From positions 338,001-402,000 of the forward strand of contig QVRM01006103.1 in NCBI GenBank assembly GCA_003439945.1: 64,000 bases of DNA, read 5' to 3'. The DNA comes from Dermanyssus gallinae (lineage: Eukaryota; Arthropoda; Arachnida; Mesostigmata; Dermanyssidae). The position numbers and the translations under genes were made by a program. The notes beneath the pieces were generated by a model that worked only from the letters and a program-made list of their open reading frames with translations, was not told where the DNA came from and ran no database searches. Positions 12,945-23,560 of the stretch are shown piece by piece. Numbering within the stretch: the stretch's first letter is position 1; each line of letters begins with the position of its first letter.

Positions 12945-13490
12945 TTTGCAGTATGTGCCCCTTCCAAAGCAATGACTTACAGTATCATCAAATAACATGT
13001 TAGCTGGCCATACAGATGGCCAGACGTGAGATTTTGCTGTTATACACCTAACGTAGCTCGATCACGACGTTGTTTTTGTGTGTCAGTGATGAGCTAATGA
13101 AGTTACTTACATGGCTAGCAGCGGAAACGGAGGGGATCGAGCTCGATCGATCTTCGCCGGAGGTCTCATCCGGTTGAAGTTCACGTAGAATTCACGCGAG
13201 GACGATTGCAAGATCGATGAGATAGATAGATTGATTGTAGGTTGACGAATTGCAGCTTTTTGACTGATGAAGGCTATTCAGGCTGATAACGATATCACTG
13301 CGACGAGAATTAAGGCGATATAAACGACACGGCACTAGGCACCTTTCAGCACAGGTTGTAGAGCCGCACAAGGTCAGAGTGTAGTCACTGCAAGTAATCG
13401 TCACACACAGGTGTTGTCATCACAAAGTTGTGCACGCTGCTGCAGAAGAAGTTTTCGTCACAGAGCTAACGATACGCTTCGTTAACAGGT

Positions 13491-13605
13491 TGCACTTGTA
13501 GTTGTTGTTGCTGCTGTAGTTTTTGTTGTTGTTGCTGTTGTTTTTGTTGTTGTTGCTTTGGTCTTTGCTGTTGTTGTTGCTGTTGTGGTGACTGCGGCGG
13601 CTGCG
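13491..13605. repeat. (GTT/GCT)n tract; poly-Gln on the minus strand
   Basis: A triplet-rich tract that reads as long Gln runs on the minus strand. The minus frame continues leftward to a stop at 13466 and rightward through non-repetitive sequence (for example SGKHALRFLARPVNEVWKEYACQTTVMMKERQSQ, here split as SGKHALRFLARPVNEV and WKEYACQTTVMMKERQSQ) to about 13780. It could be part of a poly-Q coding exon. However, plus-strand frames over the same GC-rich region are just as open, so coding is not claimed. Confidence 0.5.
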
Positions 13606-13795
13606 ACTGTCTTTCTTTCATCATTACGGTTGTCTGACACGCATATTCTTTCCATACTTCGTTGACCGGTCGCGCAAGAAATCGGAGTGCGTGTTTGCCA
13701 GAGTTGCTATCGATGCTACTGTCATTGTCGTCGCCCACAGACAGTGCGCAGAGGATGGCGCACTTTAATGGTGAATTACCATTAATAGCAAGAAC

Positions 13796-13960
13796 AACAA
13801 CAACAACAGCAACAACAATAACAACCACCACCGCAATAGCAACGACAGAAGCAGCAACAACAGCTACAGCAGCAACAGTAGCAACAGCATCAACGACAAC
13901 ACATCAAGAAGTACCACCACCACCACCACTGGCACAATCACAGAATGAGCACAGCATCAC
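13796..13960. repeat. (CAA/GCA/CCA)n low-complexity tract
   Basis: Dense CAA, GCA and CCA triplets reading as poly-Thr/Ala/Pro. Frames are open on both strands through 14508 because the region is GC-rich and poor in TA-containing triplets; no domain is visible in any of them. Confidence 0.8.
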
Positions 13961-14336
13961 ACAGCACCGGTGGCATCGGCAACAGTCGCAGAAGAACAAC
14001 TATCCGAATGGCGTCGTCCCCCATTCGAGGCAAACGGCGCGGCATCGCAAGTACAGCCTATGGCCAGCCCGCCCGCCAACCAACCAACCAGCTGTTGTCC
14101 GGTGGTAGCGAGGGGTCTGTTTGCTACTCGTATGCTCCGCCCGCGTTCGGTGATCTCGGCCGAACGAAGGAATGGCTTCATCATCACAATGAAGTGTGTC
14201 CATCCATTTCGAAACTCCGCCCGCCCGCCCGTCCGTTTGCCCACCCGCTTGTTGTCTACGGTGACGAAAAACTCGGCAAAAAACCCTGAAAAAGCAACAG
14301 CGGCACCATCACCACCATTAATAGCATCAGTATCAG

Positions 14337-14347
14337 CAGCAGCAACT

Positions 14348-14393
<46 letters not shown>

Positions 14394-14440
14394 TAACAAC
14401 AGCAACTACAACAGCAACAACAGTAGAATCAACAACACGA
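14337..14440. repeat. (CAA)n tract
   Basis: Mostly CAA with CGA/TAA interruptions. Confidence 0.9.
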
Positions 14441-14508
14441 CGATGACGATGATGATGACGCTGACCTGAAGAAGATGAACAACTGGGAAAGGGAAGAAAA
14501 GTCATCAA

Positions 14509-17040
14509 CGAAAGTGTGGCAAATAATAGTAATTCTAATGGTAATAATAATATTAATAATCATCACCATCATCATCAGAATAGTAAGGAGACATTAGGTA
14601 AACCTTCTATCCGTGGTGGAACGGTAAGATTTACTATCGGGATCTGGCAAGTAGAATGACGGCATTCTGTGACAGCAGACGACCAGTCACAGAACGGTGG
14701 CCAGGTAGCTAACCCACATTGCTACCAGAGTTTACTCCTCCTACTCAAGCGGGAGCTCTCAAGGTTCAAACCTAAGTGCCGCCGGTACTCAGCAGACGTC
14801 AACGACAACAACAGCAACATCAAGACCAATCGCAGTCAGCATATAGATATACATGGCGAGAACCGAGGAAATCGCCTGCGATGGCTGCTAATAGACGCGC
14901 CATTTAAGTGAAGCTGAGGTGCACCCTTTTGGGTAGAAGGATCTCTACCGCTACCACTGCTGTTGCTATTACCGCTTGCTTTGATGACGAACGATTTTTT
15001 GCGGACACCGCCGCCTAGCTCATAATTGCTCGTAAAAACGCTGGCCCAATGTACGCCGATGCGTCTGCGGCCTAAGGGCGGTGGCGGTGTGTTTACGCCA
15101 CTATGCGTCGATCAAGCGATAACTGCGCGCATTGTCTCTATCGACGTGCGTTCTGCGTCGTTGATTGCTGACGGTTAGCGAAAAGTGTTCGTTTCAGTTT
15201 CTCGTTATCTCTTCCGGCTGAACGCCTCTCTCGCTTCTCCAGTTCTTCTCGTTCACTTCGTGCGAGCCTCCGTTTCCACTGATCTGCCCATATGCAAGTG
15301 TTTTTTTTCTCTGTCGGCCTTTGCTTTAAGGTTAGGTCGCTTTTCCCGGTCGCTTTTGTTTGCTGTCTGTTCCTCGTCCAGCCGTTTTCTTCCACCTGGG
15401 CTCTGTCATTTCGATCTGGCGATCATCACTGTCCGACCGAGCAGCACACTTATAGACTGCTGACGGCGTAGAGTACTTTCCGCGCTCGTAAAGCCGCCCT
15501 CGCCGTTAACAGAAGTGGTGCTAATGCGCCAGGACACAGATCCTTGTCCTTCGCCGTCCTGGCCGTGGTGAACAACGACGGCCACTACCGTATCACGGCG
15601 TTGCGTTTACGAATCTCTCGTTTGCCAATGGCCGGACACTAGCTCTGCAGAGCTTCACGACAAGAAGCGCCACACACGTCAAGGGTAGTGTCGTGTCGTG
15701 TCAAGATAGCGAGCGCTATTCCGAGGCCCAGCTCTTATAGCCTGCTGCAATCATCATAGTGGATACCTGTCACTCTGTCACGTACAATGAGCGACGTCAA
15801 CTCTTTCTTAATGTTGAGCGCAACGGCGCGCTTCTGCGTATGCCGCGCCTAGCACTGCAAATCGCTCGTAGGTGTTCATTGCTGCCGCACTGCATCAAAT
15901 CTTAGAGAAGAAGGGAAAACTGCTGTCAATGAGACAGAACTATTTAATGAGAGAGCGAGGGAGAGAGGGAGATTTCCAGGGTGAACCATACGTGGAGTAG
16001 TGGAATTTGACTAGATGACTGGCTATCGTAGTGGTGAATGACAGTGGCCCAAATTCTTGGTGCGACACGACGAGCGGCAGACAGATACAACCGGCGACAC
16101 TGTGCAATCGTTTTGCCCATTGAGAATTCGCGGAGACCAATCGCGAGTACGAGCGCAATGGACGTACGTTTGCGTTCCGAATTACCGACAATTCACGATT
16201 GTTGTGAATGCTGTTGACGACTACGCTATATGTTATGACTTATGTTTATAGAATTATGATGGTGACGACTATATATATATATATACATATATTGACTGAA
16301 ACTAGCATTCGCAGTGATGGTGATGCCGGCGGAAGCAATGCACTTTCTGATGGCAGTTTTCGAACACATGCGAGATTCGAGACTTGGTGATTAGAAGGTA
16401 GCTACCTATCTATATGTGCTGACTCTGACAACCCCCCACACATAGACCAAATACATTTGAGCACACGAGTGCACCACAGCCGCGCAGCAATTGTCCCTTA
16501 GAACATCTCAGATTGATGTAATATTCGGGTGTTTTGATCGACATCAATCAGAGATGATCCACTTAGACACCAGCGTGCTAGCAGCATCGCCTAACACCGG
16601 TCCGCCCGTAATTCTGGTCTCTCTTTTGCTGGCGGCTAGATCTGAGATCGCATATCGAAAAAGTACCGTCGCTGCCGAACGCCGGAGTACGCTCGCTTTG
16701 GACGGCGTTTTGCTCAGCACAAAATTCAAAGAAATCTAGTCGCAACTGGGCTGTTAGCAAATCGCCGTCGTAATTCGCCGAATTAGCACAAGCTATTAGC
16801 GACGACCAAAATTAGCGAACTGTTGTCTTTTTAACACGAGCTAACAAGGAATTAGGAAGATGGAGAAGACGATGCTGGCGACGACGACGACAACTACAAG
16901 AGCGTTACGAGACACAGAGAACATGGAGTAGGTACGAGGCTGCTGACGACGATAGACCGACAAATACAATTACTGAAAATTGTCTGAATGACTATTTGTC
17001 CGTTATGGTAGCAAAAGATTGAAACGCTAATACGCTTTGG
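14509..17040. other. GC-richer stretch without an assignable gene
   Basis: The stretch is richer in GC and CpG than most of the window. Around 15000-15900 CGT/GCG-rich sequence could be a promoter or 5' UTR region, but no TATA box, initiator or splice-phased exon could be fixed. Overlapping frames on both strands (15138-15463 and 16491-16760) have no recognisable domain. Confidence 0.35.
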
Positions 17041-17500
17041 AGCTACAAACGATATCGACAACAACGACGACGACGACGATGACAACAACAACAACACCAA
17101 CCGGAACAATTGTCAACAATCACCAGCATTGTAAGTGTGTTACGTAAGCGCGCTAATTAGGGGCAGTGGTGATCAACGAGAATTGACCATTAAAATGTCA
17201 CCGTTGTAGACCTACGCAGTGTGCGGAACAATCATAACAATAATACTACTAATATTAATAATAATAATAACGAGAGAATTTACACCATTAACGTTGCACC
17301 GCCGACGAACACAACGTAGAGAAATCGCAGGAATAACAACCACAACAACAACACAAGTTGTTGCTACTGCAGGTAGCAGCAGCATTAACAGAACGATAAC
17401 AACGACAACAACTGACAACGACAGCAAAACCAGCTCAGTCTATCGAGCATTTAATGCGACTCGTAAACAACAACAGCAGGTAACACACACACACACGAGG
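17041..17500. repeat. Low-complexity CAA/AAC/AAT tracts
   Basis: Successive CGA/CAA, AAT/ATA and ACA/CAA tracts, separated by short unique sequence around 17100-17210 and ending in a CA dinucleotide run near 17484-17495. Confidence 0.7.
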
Positions 17501-18056
17501 GACAAGCACTCTACGCATACTCACCTAGCACACGCTGTACAAGTGGGGTGCGAACAACGACAACGTCAAAACTATCAACAACTACACCCTCTGGGGGCTG
17601 TCATGTCACTCTGAATGGGGTATCACCGTAGACAGGTAAAAATGTATAGCTAGCTAGATAGATAGATACACGTAAATCAAGACATTGCGACGTAATTAAA
17701 GCTCGACCCCACGAAGAACGGAGAGTGAGTGAATGAGAAAGAGAAAAGAAAAGAGAAAGGGTTCGGTTGAGAGGAAGGGGAGTAGCAAAAGTGAGAGAGA
17801 GAGAGAAATTGAAGGATTGAGTGATCAGCCCCAGTGTGCTAAGAGCAATCCAAAACAAAGTTATGCCCTTTTATGTGGCGCGCTTCGTTCGAGTGACGGC
17901 TGAGCCTTCTGTTGGCGAGGAGACAACGGATACCGTGTGGTGACGTTAAATTTTACATGTGCTCATCATAAGAAGAGCGGCCGTCAAGGCGACGAAAGCC
18001 ACGAAGATTCCGCTTGGCCGCTGTGCCACAGCAATGAAGCCCCCCGAAGATGTTGA

Positions 18057-18165
18057 GATTGCTGCTAATGACGTGGAGGGATGAGGTTGCTGATGACGTT
18101 GAGAGATGAGGTTGCTGATGACGTTGGGAAATGAGGTTGCTGATGAGCTTGCTGGTGACGCTAAG
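18057..18165. repeat. 25-bp minisatellite, about three to four units
   Basis: Units starting gaggttgctgatga occur at 18083, 18108 and 18133, a constant 25-bp spacing, with diverged partial units on both sides. Confidence 0.8.
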
Positions 18166-18174
18166 GGTGACACC

Positions 18175-18215
18175 GATCGTGGTAGGACCTCGGTGATGGT
18201 TGTCCTACCACGGTC
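18175..18215. repeat. Long hairpin, 11-bp perfect core
   Basis: CGTGGTAGGAC (18178-18188) and GTCCTACCACG (18202-18212) form a perfect 11-bp stem with a 13-nt loop. The stem extends by three more positions with one T-G pair (18175-18188 with 18202-18215). Confidence 0.75.
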
Positions 18216-18443
18216 AGGATGGTAACTAACCCAGTAGCGGCAACAACTTCGTCGTCGCCACCGGCGGCGGCGGCGGCCGTGGTGCTCGGCTGCGACTTCA
18301 CGAGCCCCCCTTCATGTCTCCGACTTCGCCGCTACTGGCTGGTTGGCTGGCCGGCCCTCCTCGCCAGCGGTTGCTGAAGTTTGCTCACCGATCGGAGAAC
18401 GGGCCATGCCTGTTGAGTGAGGAGCGTTACCAGCAACAGCTGA

Positions 18444-18490
18444 AGTCATCATCATCATCATCATCATCATTGTCGTCGTCGTTGTTGTCT
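18444..18490. repeat. (ATC)n / (GTC)n tract
   Basis: A short run of ATC triplets continuing into GTC/GTT triplets. Confidence 0.85.
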
Positions 18491-18659
18491 TTGTTACAGC
18501 TGCGGTTGGTGCGTCGACTGCAGTTTCGACGTATCACAACAGCGACGGTAGTCCCTCTCGACCTCAATGAATGAGGCATCCTCACTTTTATGTAGTATGC
18601 ATGAATACATGCATGCACACACATACATGCCTGCCTGCTTGCTGTCATCATCTGCCACG

Positions 18660-18760
18660 ATGAGGGTACGATGGGGGTAATGATGACTGTAGCGATGATG
18701 ATGGTAATATTGATGATGATGATTATGATGGTGCTGAGGCTTGATTACAATGATGAGTGT
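18660..18760. repeat. Imperfect (GAT)n tract
   Basis: Mostly GAT/GTA/ATG triplets, shortly before the tandem duplication. Confidence 0.75.
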
Positions 18761-18868
18761 TTTTATTGTTGTTCTTATTGTCTCTCAACTGGCGTCTGTC
18801 TTCCTCACGGCTTTGGTGACGACTGTCATTATCAAACGAATAAGCCAGCAAGTAAATGAGCGGAGCCT

Positions 18869-19636
18869 GCTCCTTTTCGGCGTCCGTCCCAGTGTAGCGG
18901 CCGCAAAACACGAGCATCTGCAGAAATGCCATAGTTTCACTAGCAACAACAACAACAATAGTATCGCCAGCGTAGTACCATCTACAGCGCTCCAAACACC
19001 AACCGGAATGGAAACTACGCACTGACCGCTCACTGCAGGCGTACAGCTTTAACTGCCGGGCTCTAATGAGTACCGCTGCTGTTACAGCAACGGTAACTTC
19101 TTTTGTCATTGTGTCAGCATAAAACATGCAAACGTGTGCTGGCCGTCTAGGTACGTCTATGAATGTACATGCGTGCGTGCATACACCTATACAGTTCACA
19201 TACACGCGGAGAATCATCTTTAAAAGTATTGAATCTACAAAACAGTGCTCCTTTTCGGCGTCCGTCCCAGTGTAGCGGCCGCAAAACACGAGCATCTGCA
19301 GAAATGCCATAGTTTCACCAGCAACAACAACAACAACAACAACAACAATAGTATCGCCAGCGTAGTACCATCTTCAGCGCTCCAAACACCAACCGGAATG
19401 GAAACTACGCACTGACCGCTCACTGCAGGCGTACAGCTTTAACTGCCGGGCTCTAATGAGTACCGCTGCTGTTACAGCAACGGTAACTTCTTTTGTCATT
19501 GTGTCAGCATAAAACATGCAAACGTGTGCTGGCCGTCTAGGTACGTCTATGAATGTACATGCGTGCGTGCATACACCTATACAGTTCACATACACGCGGA
19601 GAATCATCTTTAAAAGTATTGAATCTACAAAACAGT
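18869..19636. repeat. Tandem duplication, 378-bp and 390-bp copies
   Basis: Copy 1 (18869-19246) and copy 2 (19247-19636) are head to tail and nearly identical. By eye I see only two substitutions (ctagcaac/ccagcaac and catctaca/catcttca). The 12-bp length difference comes from four extra CAA units in copy 2 (ending at 19350). The unit holds no recognised gene. Minus-strand frames that span both copies merely repeat the same translation. The low divergence implies a recent event, or an assembly artefact. Confidence 0.95.
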
Positions 19637-19994
19637 TTTTTTGGTTTTTTAATGATTCTCTACGGACAAAACCGAAAACACTTTTTTGTAGCCCTATATT
19701 CTAAGTTCTGCAATCATAACACAACTGTCTGCCACACTGCTGACTGAATGGCTGAGCAATTGTAATTTAAAAAAGATGGCTGGCAAAGAGGACAAATTAG
19801 CTAACGTTTGATGTTTCAAAACAAAAGTAGCAGCCGAAAACGGAAGAAAAAATACGACATCATAAATCGACGCTTAGCACTAGCTGAAATACTAGAATGA
19901 GTTATGCGAAGTATTGCTACCTAGTTCTATGAAGCTAGCATACTTTAAGGCTCGATATACGAACGATGCACGTCAATCGAAATAATCAAGAACG

Positions 19995-20032
<38 letters not shown>

Positions 20033-21424
20033 TGCGTCTTAACACAGTTTTGCGACGTCGACTACAATGTATACATTTCCATCTGACGCCATACTTCTGA
20101 ATGTCGAAAGCATTTTCTGTTCGAAAACCATTGACGACAGGTATAGAAGCGAATCATTAAAAACTAGATGCTGATCTCTGCACGGCTCACCTTCTGCCTT
20201 TTTCTGCGTCTACGATCGAACCCTTTGTGCCTCTATTGCTTAGCAATGCGTTTTGGTAGCATTTCATTTTGTTATTTGCTTCCAAAATGTGTAAATTGTA
20301 ACTATCACGCATACATCACTTCAAAATCGCCTCGTATACTCACCGACAGAAAGTCCTTTGTTTAGAGAAAGAAATTAAAAAAGGCTATAACACTTGCATT
20401 AAGGAATACAAAGACCCGGAAGTTTACTAAACGGAGCTATAGATAGGCATGAACAGATTCAATCGACACCTTATTACACGATACACGGGCTGACCGTGAA
20501 GTGTGCCGCTTTAATGGCTTTTACAAACCAAACAAAGCGTACATTTGCGAACAGTGCAAAAAGGCCTGTTCACACAAAAACATTTTGCGTGATTACCTAG
20601 GAGGACGACCTAGAATTAAAAACATTTTTTAAGGAGGTTGTTTTTAAGGTGGACGACCTATAAACAATTAAATTTATCATTGATATTTGTTGTGGCATTG
20701 CATAGTTGTACATATATTGTATTTGCTCAATATGATTGGCTACTAAAGAATATTTGTTATTATATAATACTGCCTATGTTGCAAGATACGATGTAAACAC
20801 GATTACCCCGATCGTGTTTATCACAATAAACACGAGAATTCACAATGATGTGATACTATATACGATATGCTTTGTTCGTGTAATGCCGTCATATCGACTA
20901 ACTGCATGGACCATATGGATCTACTTGACCATAAGTATAATCGACACATCCAACAAACATATATATGTATGGTTTCCAGCTTGTGTACCGTTTAGCAACA
21001 TCTTAGTCGTATTTATGTATCTAAAGACTGTTGTGGCTCCGTTTTGATGTTAATCAATGCGTTCGCTACCATCGATTCTGTATTGTGTCTGGAAACACGT
21101 CAATCGAATCTGCTATTAAGACAGACACCACGATCATAGGTGATAGTTGCAATTCGCTTCCATCGCTGCGTCGTGCGGCAAGCTACCTTTGAACAGGCTG
21201 TAGGCAGATCTATCCTAAAGTGATTATCCTACAAAAAAATGGGCTTTGGAATTATTCTGTCGAAGGAAGGTTTTCATCGTAATAATTATCGTATGAAGGC
21301 TTGAGACTGGAAGATAATCTGTCTTGCTCTATTTGAACGACTCTTGAATGAGTTCAGAAATTACTGCACTTTTTCTTGAGCGCTTCTCTTTTGCTTTGAG
21401 GTTGTTATCCACGTACGAGTTTAG
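19637..21424. other. Gene-free stretch
   Basis: AT-rich sequence with one TA array (19996-20029). The frame at 20736-21047 has no recognisable motif. Nothing else was identified. Confidence 0.45.
19996..20029. repeat. (TA)n microsatellite
   Basis: About 34 bp of perfect TA repeat. Confidence 0.95.
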
Positions 21425-21600
21425 TAGGAGAAATCGTGACATACGCTATTTTTTTGACCGACTCTCAGCCAACATTTAACGCCAATGAATTTGCTTTCGC
21501 ATTGCTTCGTAAGACGGACCCCACGAATACAAAAGTGCAACGGCGGGGATCGAACCGGTGACATACCTAAACGTGTTTGGCTTAGCCTTGGTCTGGAGTT
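21425..21600 (-). mobile_element. tRNA-derived SINE, family A, copy 1
   Basis: On the minus strand the copy carries ggttcgatccccgccgttgc, which contains a Pol III B-box (GGTTCGATCC) as in a tRNA T-arm. The family-A body follows: tttgtattcgtggggtccg, tcttacgaagcaatgcgaaa, then ggcgttaaat and ggctgagagtc. The same order recurs at 32960-33090 and 44890-45085. No A-box is evident in this copy, so its head is decayed. The boundaries are approximate. Confidence 0.7.
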
Positions 21601-21893
21601 GATGAGCAAAGTAAGAACGCCATATTAGAAGCAGAGAGAGCCACGATTTTTTATATTACAACGAAAAAGCCACACATATTTATTAATATTGTCAGGGTAT
21701 TAATACACAACTGATGCAGAGAAAAGCGAAGGCCGACAATAGTTAACACGGCGATGTAAGCAAATAATACGGCAAAAAATTATAAGACATCACTTCTTAC
21801 AAAGCAAGGAGATATTAATACTGATTCGGATAATAGGAAATGACGTTACATTATTTTAGACCATCTAGCAATGAACTTGAAAAGGGGTCAACA

Positions 21894-21895
<2 letters not shown>

Positions 21896-21931
<36 letters not shown>
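21896..21931. repeat. (TA)n microsatellite
   Basis: About 36 bp of TA repeat, immediately before the end of the LINE remnant that follows. Confidence 0.95.
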
Positions 21932-21934
<3 letters not shown>

Positions 21935-21944
21935 CATAGTTGCC

Positions 21945-22600
21945 TTAACTTGAACATCTTAGTCACGTTTTGTACAACTACCCTTGCGAATTCCCCCTCA
22001 GACGAGAGTTATCAAATTTAGAGGAAAAGGCAGCCCCAGCCCCAGATAGACGACAGGCGGTAGGCAAAAGCTAACCACTAGTTTCGTTAAAAATAAAGGG
22101 TTTCGCTAACTATGTAATGCGACGGTTAAAGTGGCTGGCCATCGCAGTGAGCGCGAAGGAGATTTCTGATAGAATCTTACCTCTCATCATTTTGAACGCA
22201 AGCTATGCGACAAGCACATAGTACATCTTGTTAATCAAAAGCAATTCATACACGGCAGATAGATCAGCTACCTAATATCTGCAGCTTCTGTAAAATAATT
22301 CAATGAGAGCATCGTTCTGGATGATTTGGGTCTGACATAATACCGGCAGTAGAAACGTATTATATACGAGAAGGATACCTTTACCTGGAACACAAATCTG
22401 TCTAAGCATTCTCAACGCCGCAATGGCAGAATAGCACTTACGTGCTCGAGCAGCAGAATGAGACTGGCAAGATTTCATGCAGGTTTAGGCCCAAACATTT
22501 GGCAGTCTGGGACAACGCGATGATCCGGCGCTCACTGATTCACCAGGTATTACAACAAGCACTTCAACTCATTCAACGAACAGAAAATATCAGTGTCACT
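21945..22600 (-). mobile_element. LINE ORF2 C-terminal remnant, copy 1
   Basis: The minus strand encodes a degraded post-RT segment: CYSAIAALRMLRQICVPGKG and LLVYNTFLLPVL. This is the region just after the reverse transcriptase palm in jockey/I-type LINEs. The fragment is collinear with 33970-34600, including its 3' non-coding part (ttcgttaaaaataaagggtt; acctctcatcattttgaac). It carries several stops and deletions, so it is a dead copy. Confidence 0.65.
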
Positions 22601-22879
22601 GAATAAGCTATCCGGGAACTTCAGATTTCATGCTCATGGAAGCCATCACACAAACCCACCATATACAAACTATAGTTTGATGAAAAATGCTAAGCCATAA
22701 TTTAAACCTCATTGTTATGGAACGCAAACTAAAAGAAAAAGTAAATAAGAAAATTAGCAAACATTTGGAATTATACTGCGCGTAACTCGTGTACAACAGT
22801 GTGCTACAAAAGCCATGGATATTCCTCCTAAAACGGCCTACGCAACCAAATCCAACCTCGTACTACCTCCGAGGGAGAC

Positions 22880-23420
22880 TACCTATGATTGCCAAAGCAA
22901 TTATATAACAAAAGATCGCCAAAGTGATAAAATCCAAAGAAAATGTTAAGTCTATGAGCCCCGACCAAAGGCTTATGAACATATTAAAACAAATATAAAT
23001 ATTTGGTGCCCGTCATTAGCCAAACTGTGCAATGCATGCCAACGTAGGGATAAAATACCGCAAAAATGGCGAAAACGCGATCCAACTAACTACCGCGGAA
23101 TTGCAATAATTAGCGTCGTTTATACAATTTCACTTGTTGTAGAACGCTTAGAAAACGCCGACTTATCATGCAAAGAACATGAATTCCCAAGAGAACGATC
23201 CTTGGAAATTCATGAATCTAATCTTGTTGCCTTTTTTTCGACCACGTAAAGAGCCGTCAAGATAAAGAAAATAACATAAGCCACTTTTATCAGTTTAAAA
23301 CTGCATTCGACAAGACAAACTCCGTGAAGTATTTCGAGCCCGGTTTTTGTATAGAGGGATACGCGGTATGCTACAAGTGAACTTAAAACTATATCGTAGG
23401 GTGAAATGTACTATTTAATT
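22880..23420 (+). mobile_element. LINE reverse-transcriptase fragment
   Basis: In the plus strand, IPQKWRKRDPTNYRGIAIIS matches the NYRGI/L block at the start of many LINE reverse transcriptases. About 190 bp further on, HFYQFKTAFDKTNSVKYF matches the following D-F-KAFD block, and GFCIEGYAVCYK resembles the GI-LY stretch after it. A stop codon (TAA) and a frame change separate the blocks. The fragment is of a different type from the minus-strand LINE remnant beside it. Its ends are unclear. Confidence 0.6.
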
Positions 23421-23560
23421 TTAAGATTACAGGGATCTGTGATTATCTAACTAACATAAGGGCTTATGAGAAGCACTACCAGCGGACTCCCGATTATTGG
23501 TACCGCATTGCTGCGCTGAACCGCCAGTGTTAGCCGCTAAAGTAAATAGCCCGGGCCTGC
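23419..23560 (+). repeat. Dispersed repeat D, copy 1
   Basis: The sequence around ccgcattgctgcgctgaacc and gccagtgttagccg matches 32722-32865 in the same orientation, starting from a shared acagggat...taactaac block. A second shared piece (ctcccctgtcgccagttcga, 24180s) lies about 600 bp downstream here. At the other locus it lies only about 40 bp downstream. The nature of the repeat is unknown. Confidence 0.55.

Larger units (their letters stand above)
11691..13490. other. Gene-free stretch
   Basis: No gene was recognised. The stretch holds two short TA arrays (12814-12831 and 12911-12941) and a perfect 11-bp hairpin at 12736-12765. Confidence 0.45.
17946..18310 (-). other. Open frame ending in a hydrophobic tail; uncertain coding
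   Basis: The minus-strand frame is open from about 18310 to a TAA at 17946-17948. It ends SSGGF...RPSGIFVAFVALTAALLMMSTCKI, that is, a small-residue cluster followed by a hydrophobic C-terminus. A GPI-attachment signal or a C-terminal membrane anchor would look like this. The middle of the frame is encoded by a 25-bp minisatellite, whose period is not a multiple of three, and by a hairpin, and both argue against selection on the protein. No start or acceptor could be fixed. Confidence 0.25.

Noticed and set aside
13466..14508. Several overlapping frames of 110-180 codons on both strands
   Set aside because: All frames are open at once because the DNA is GC-rich and triplet-repetitive. No domain, start or splice site favours any of them, though a poly-Q exon on the minus strand remains possible.
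18723..19310. 195-codon minus-strand frame
   Set aside because: It runs through both copies of the tandem duplication and repeats itself; it has no domain.
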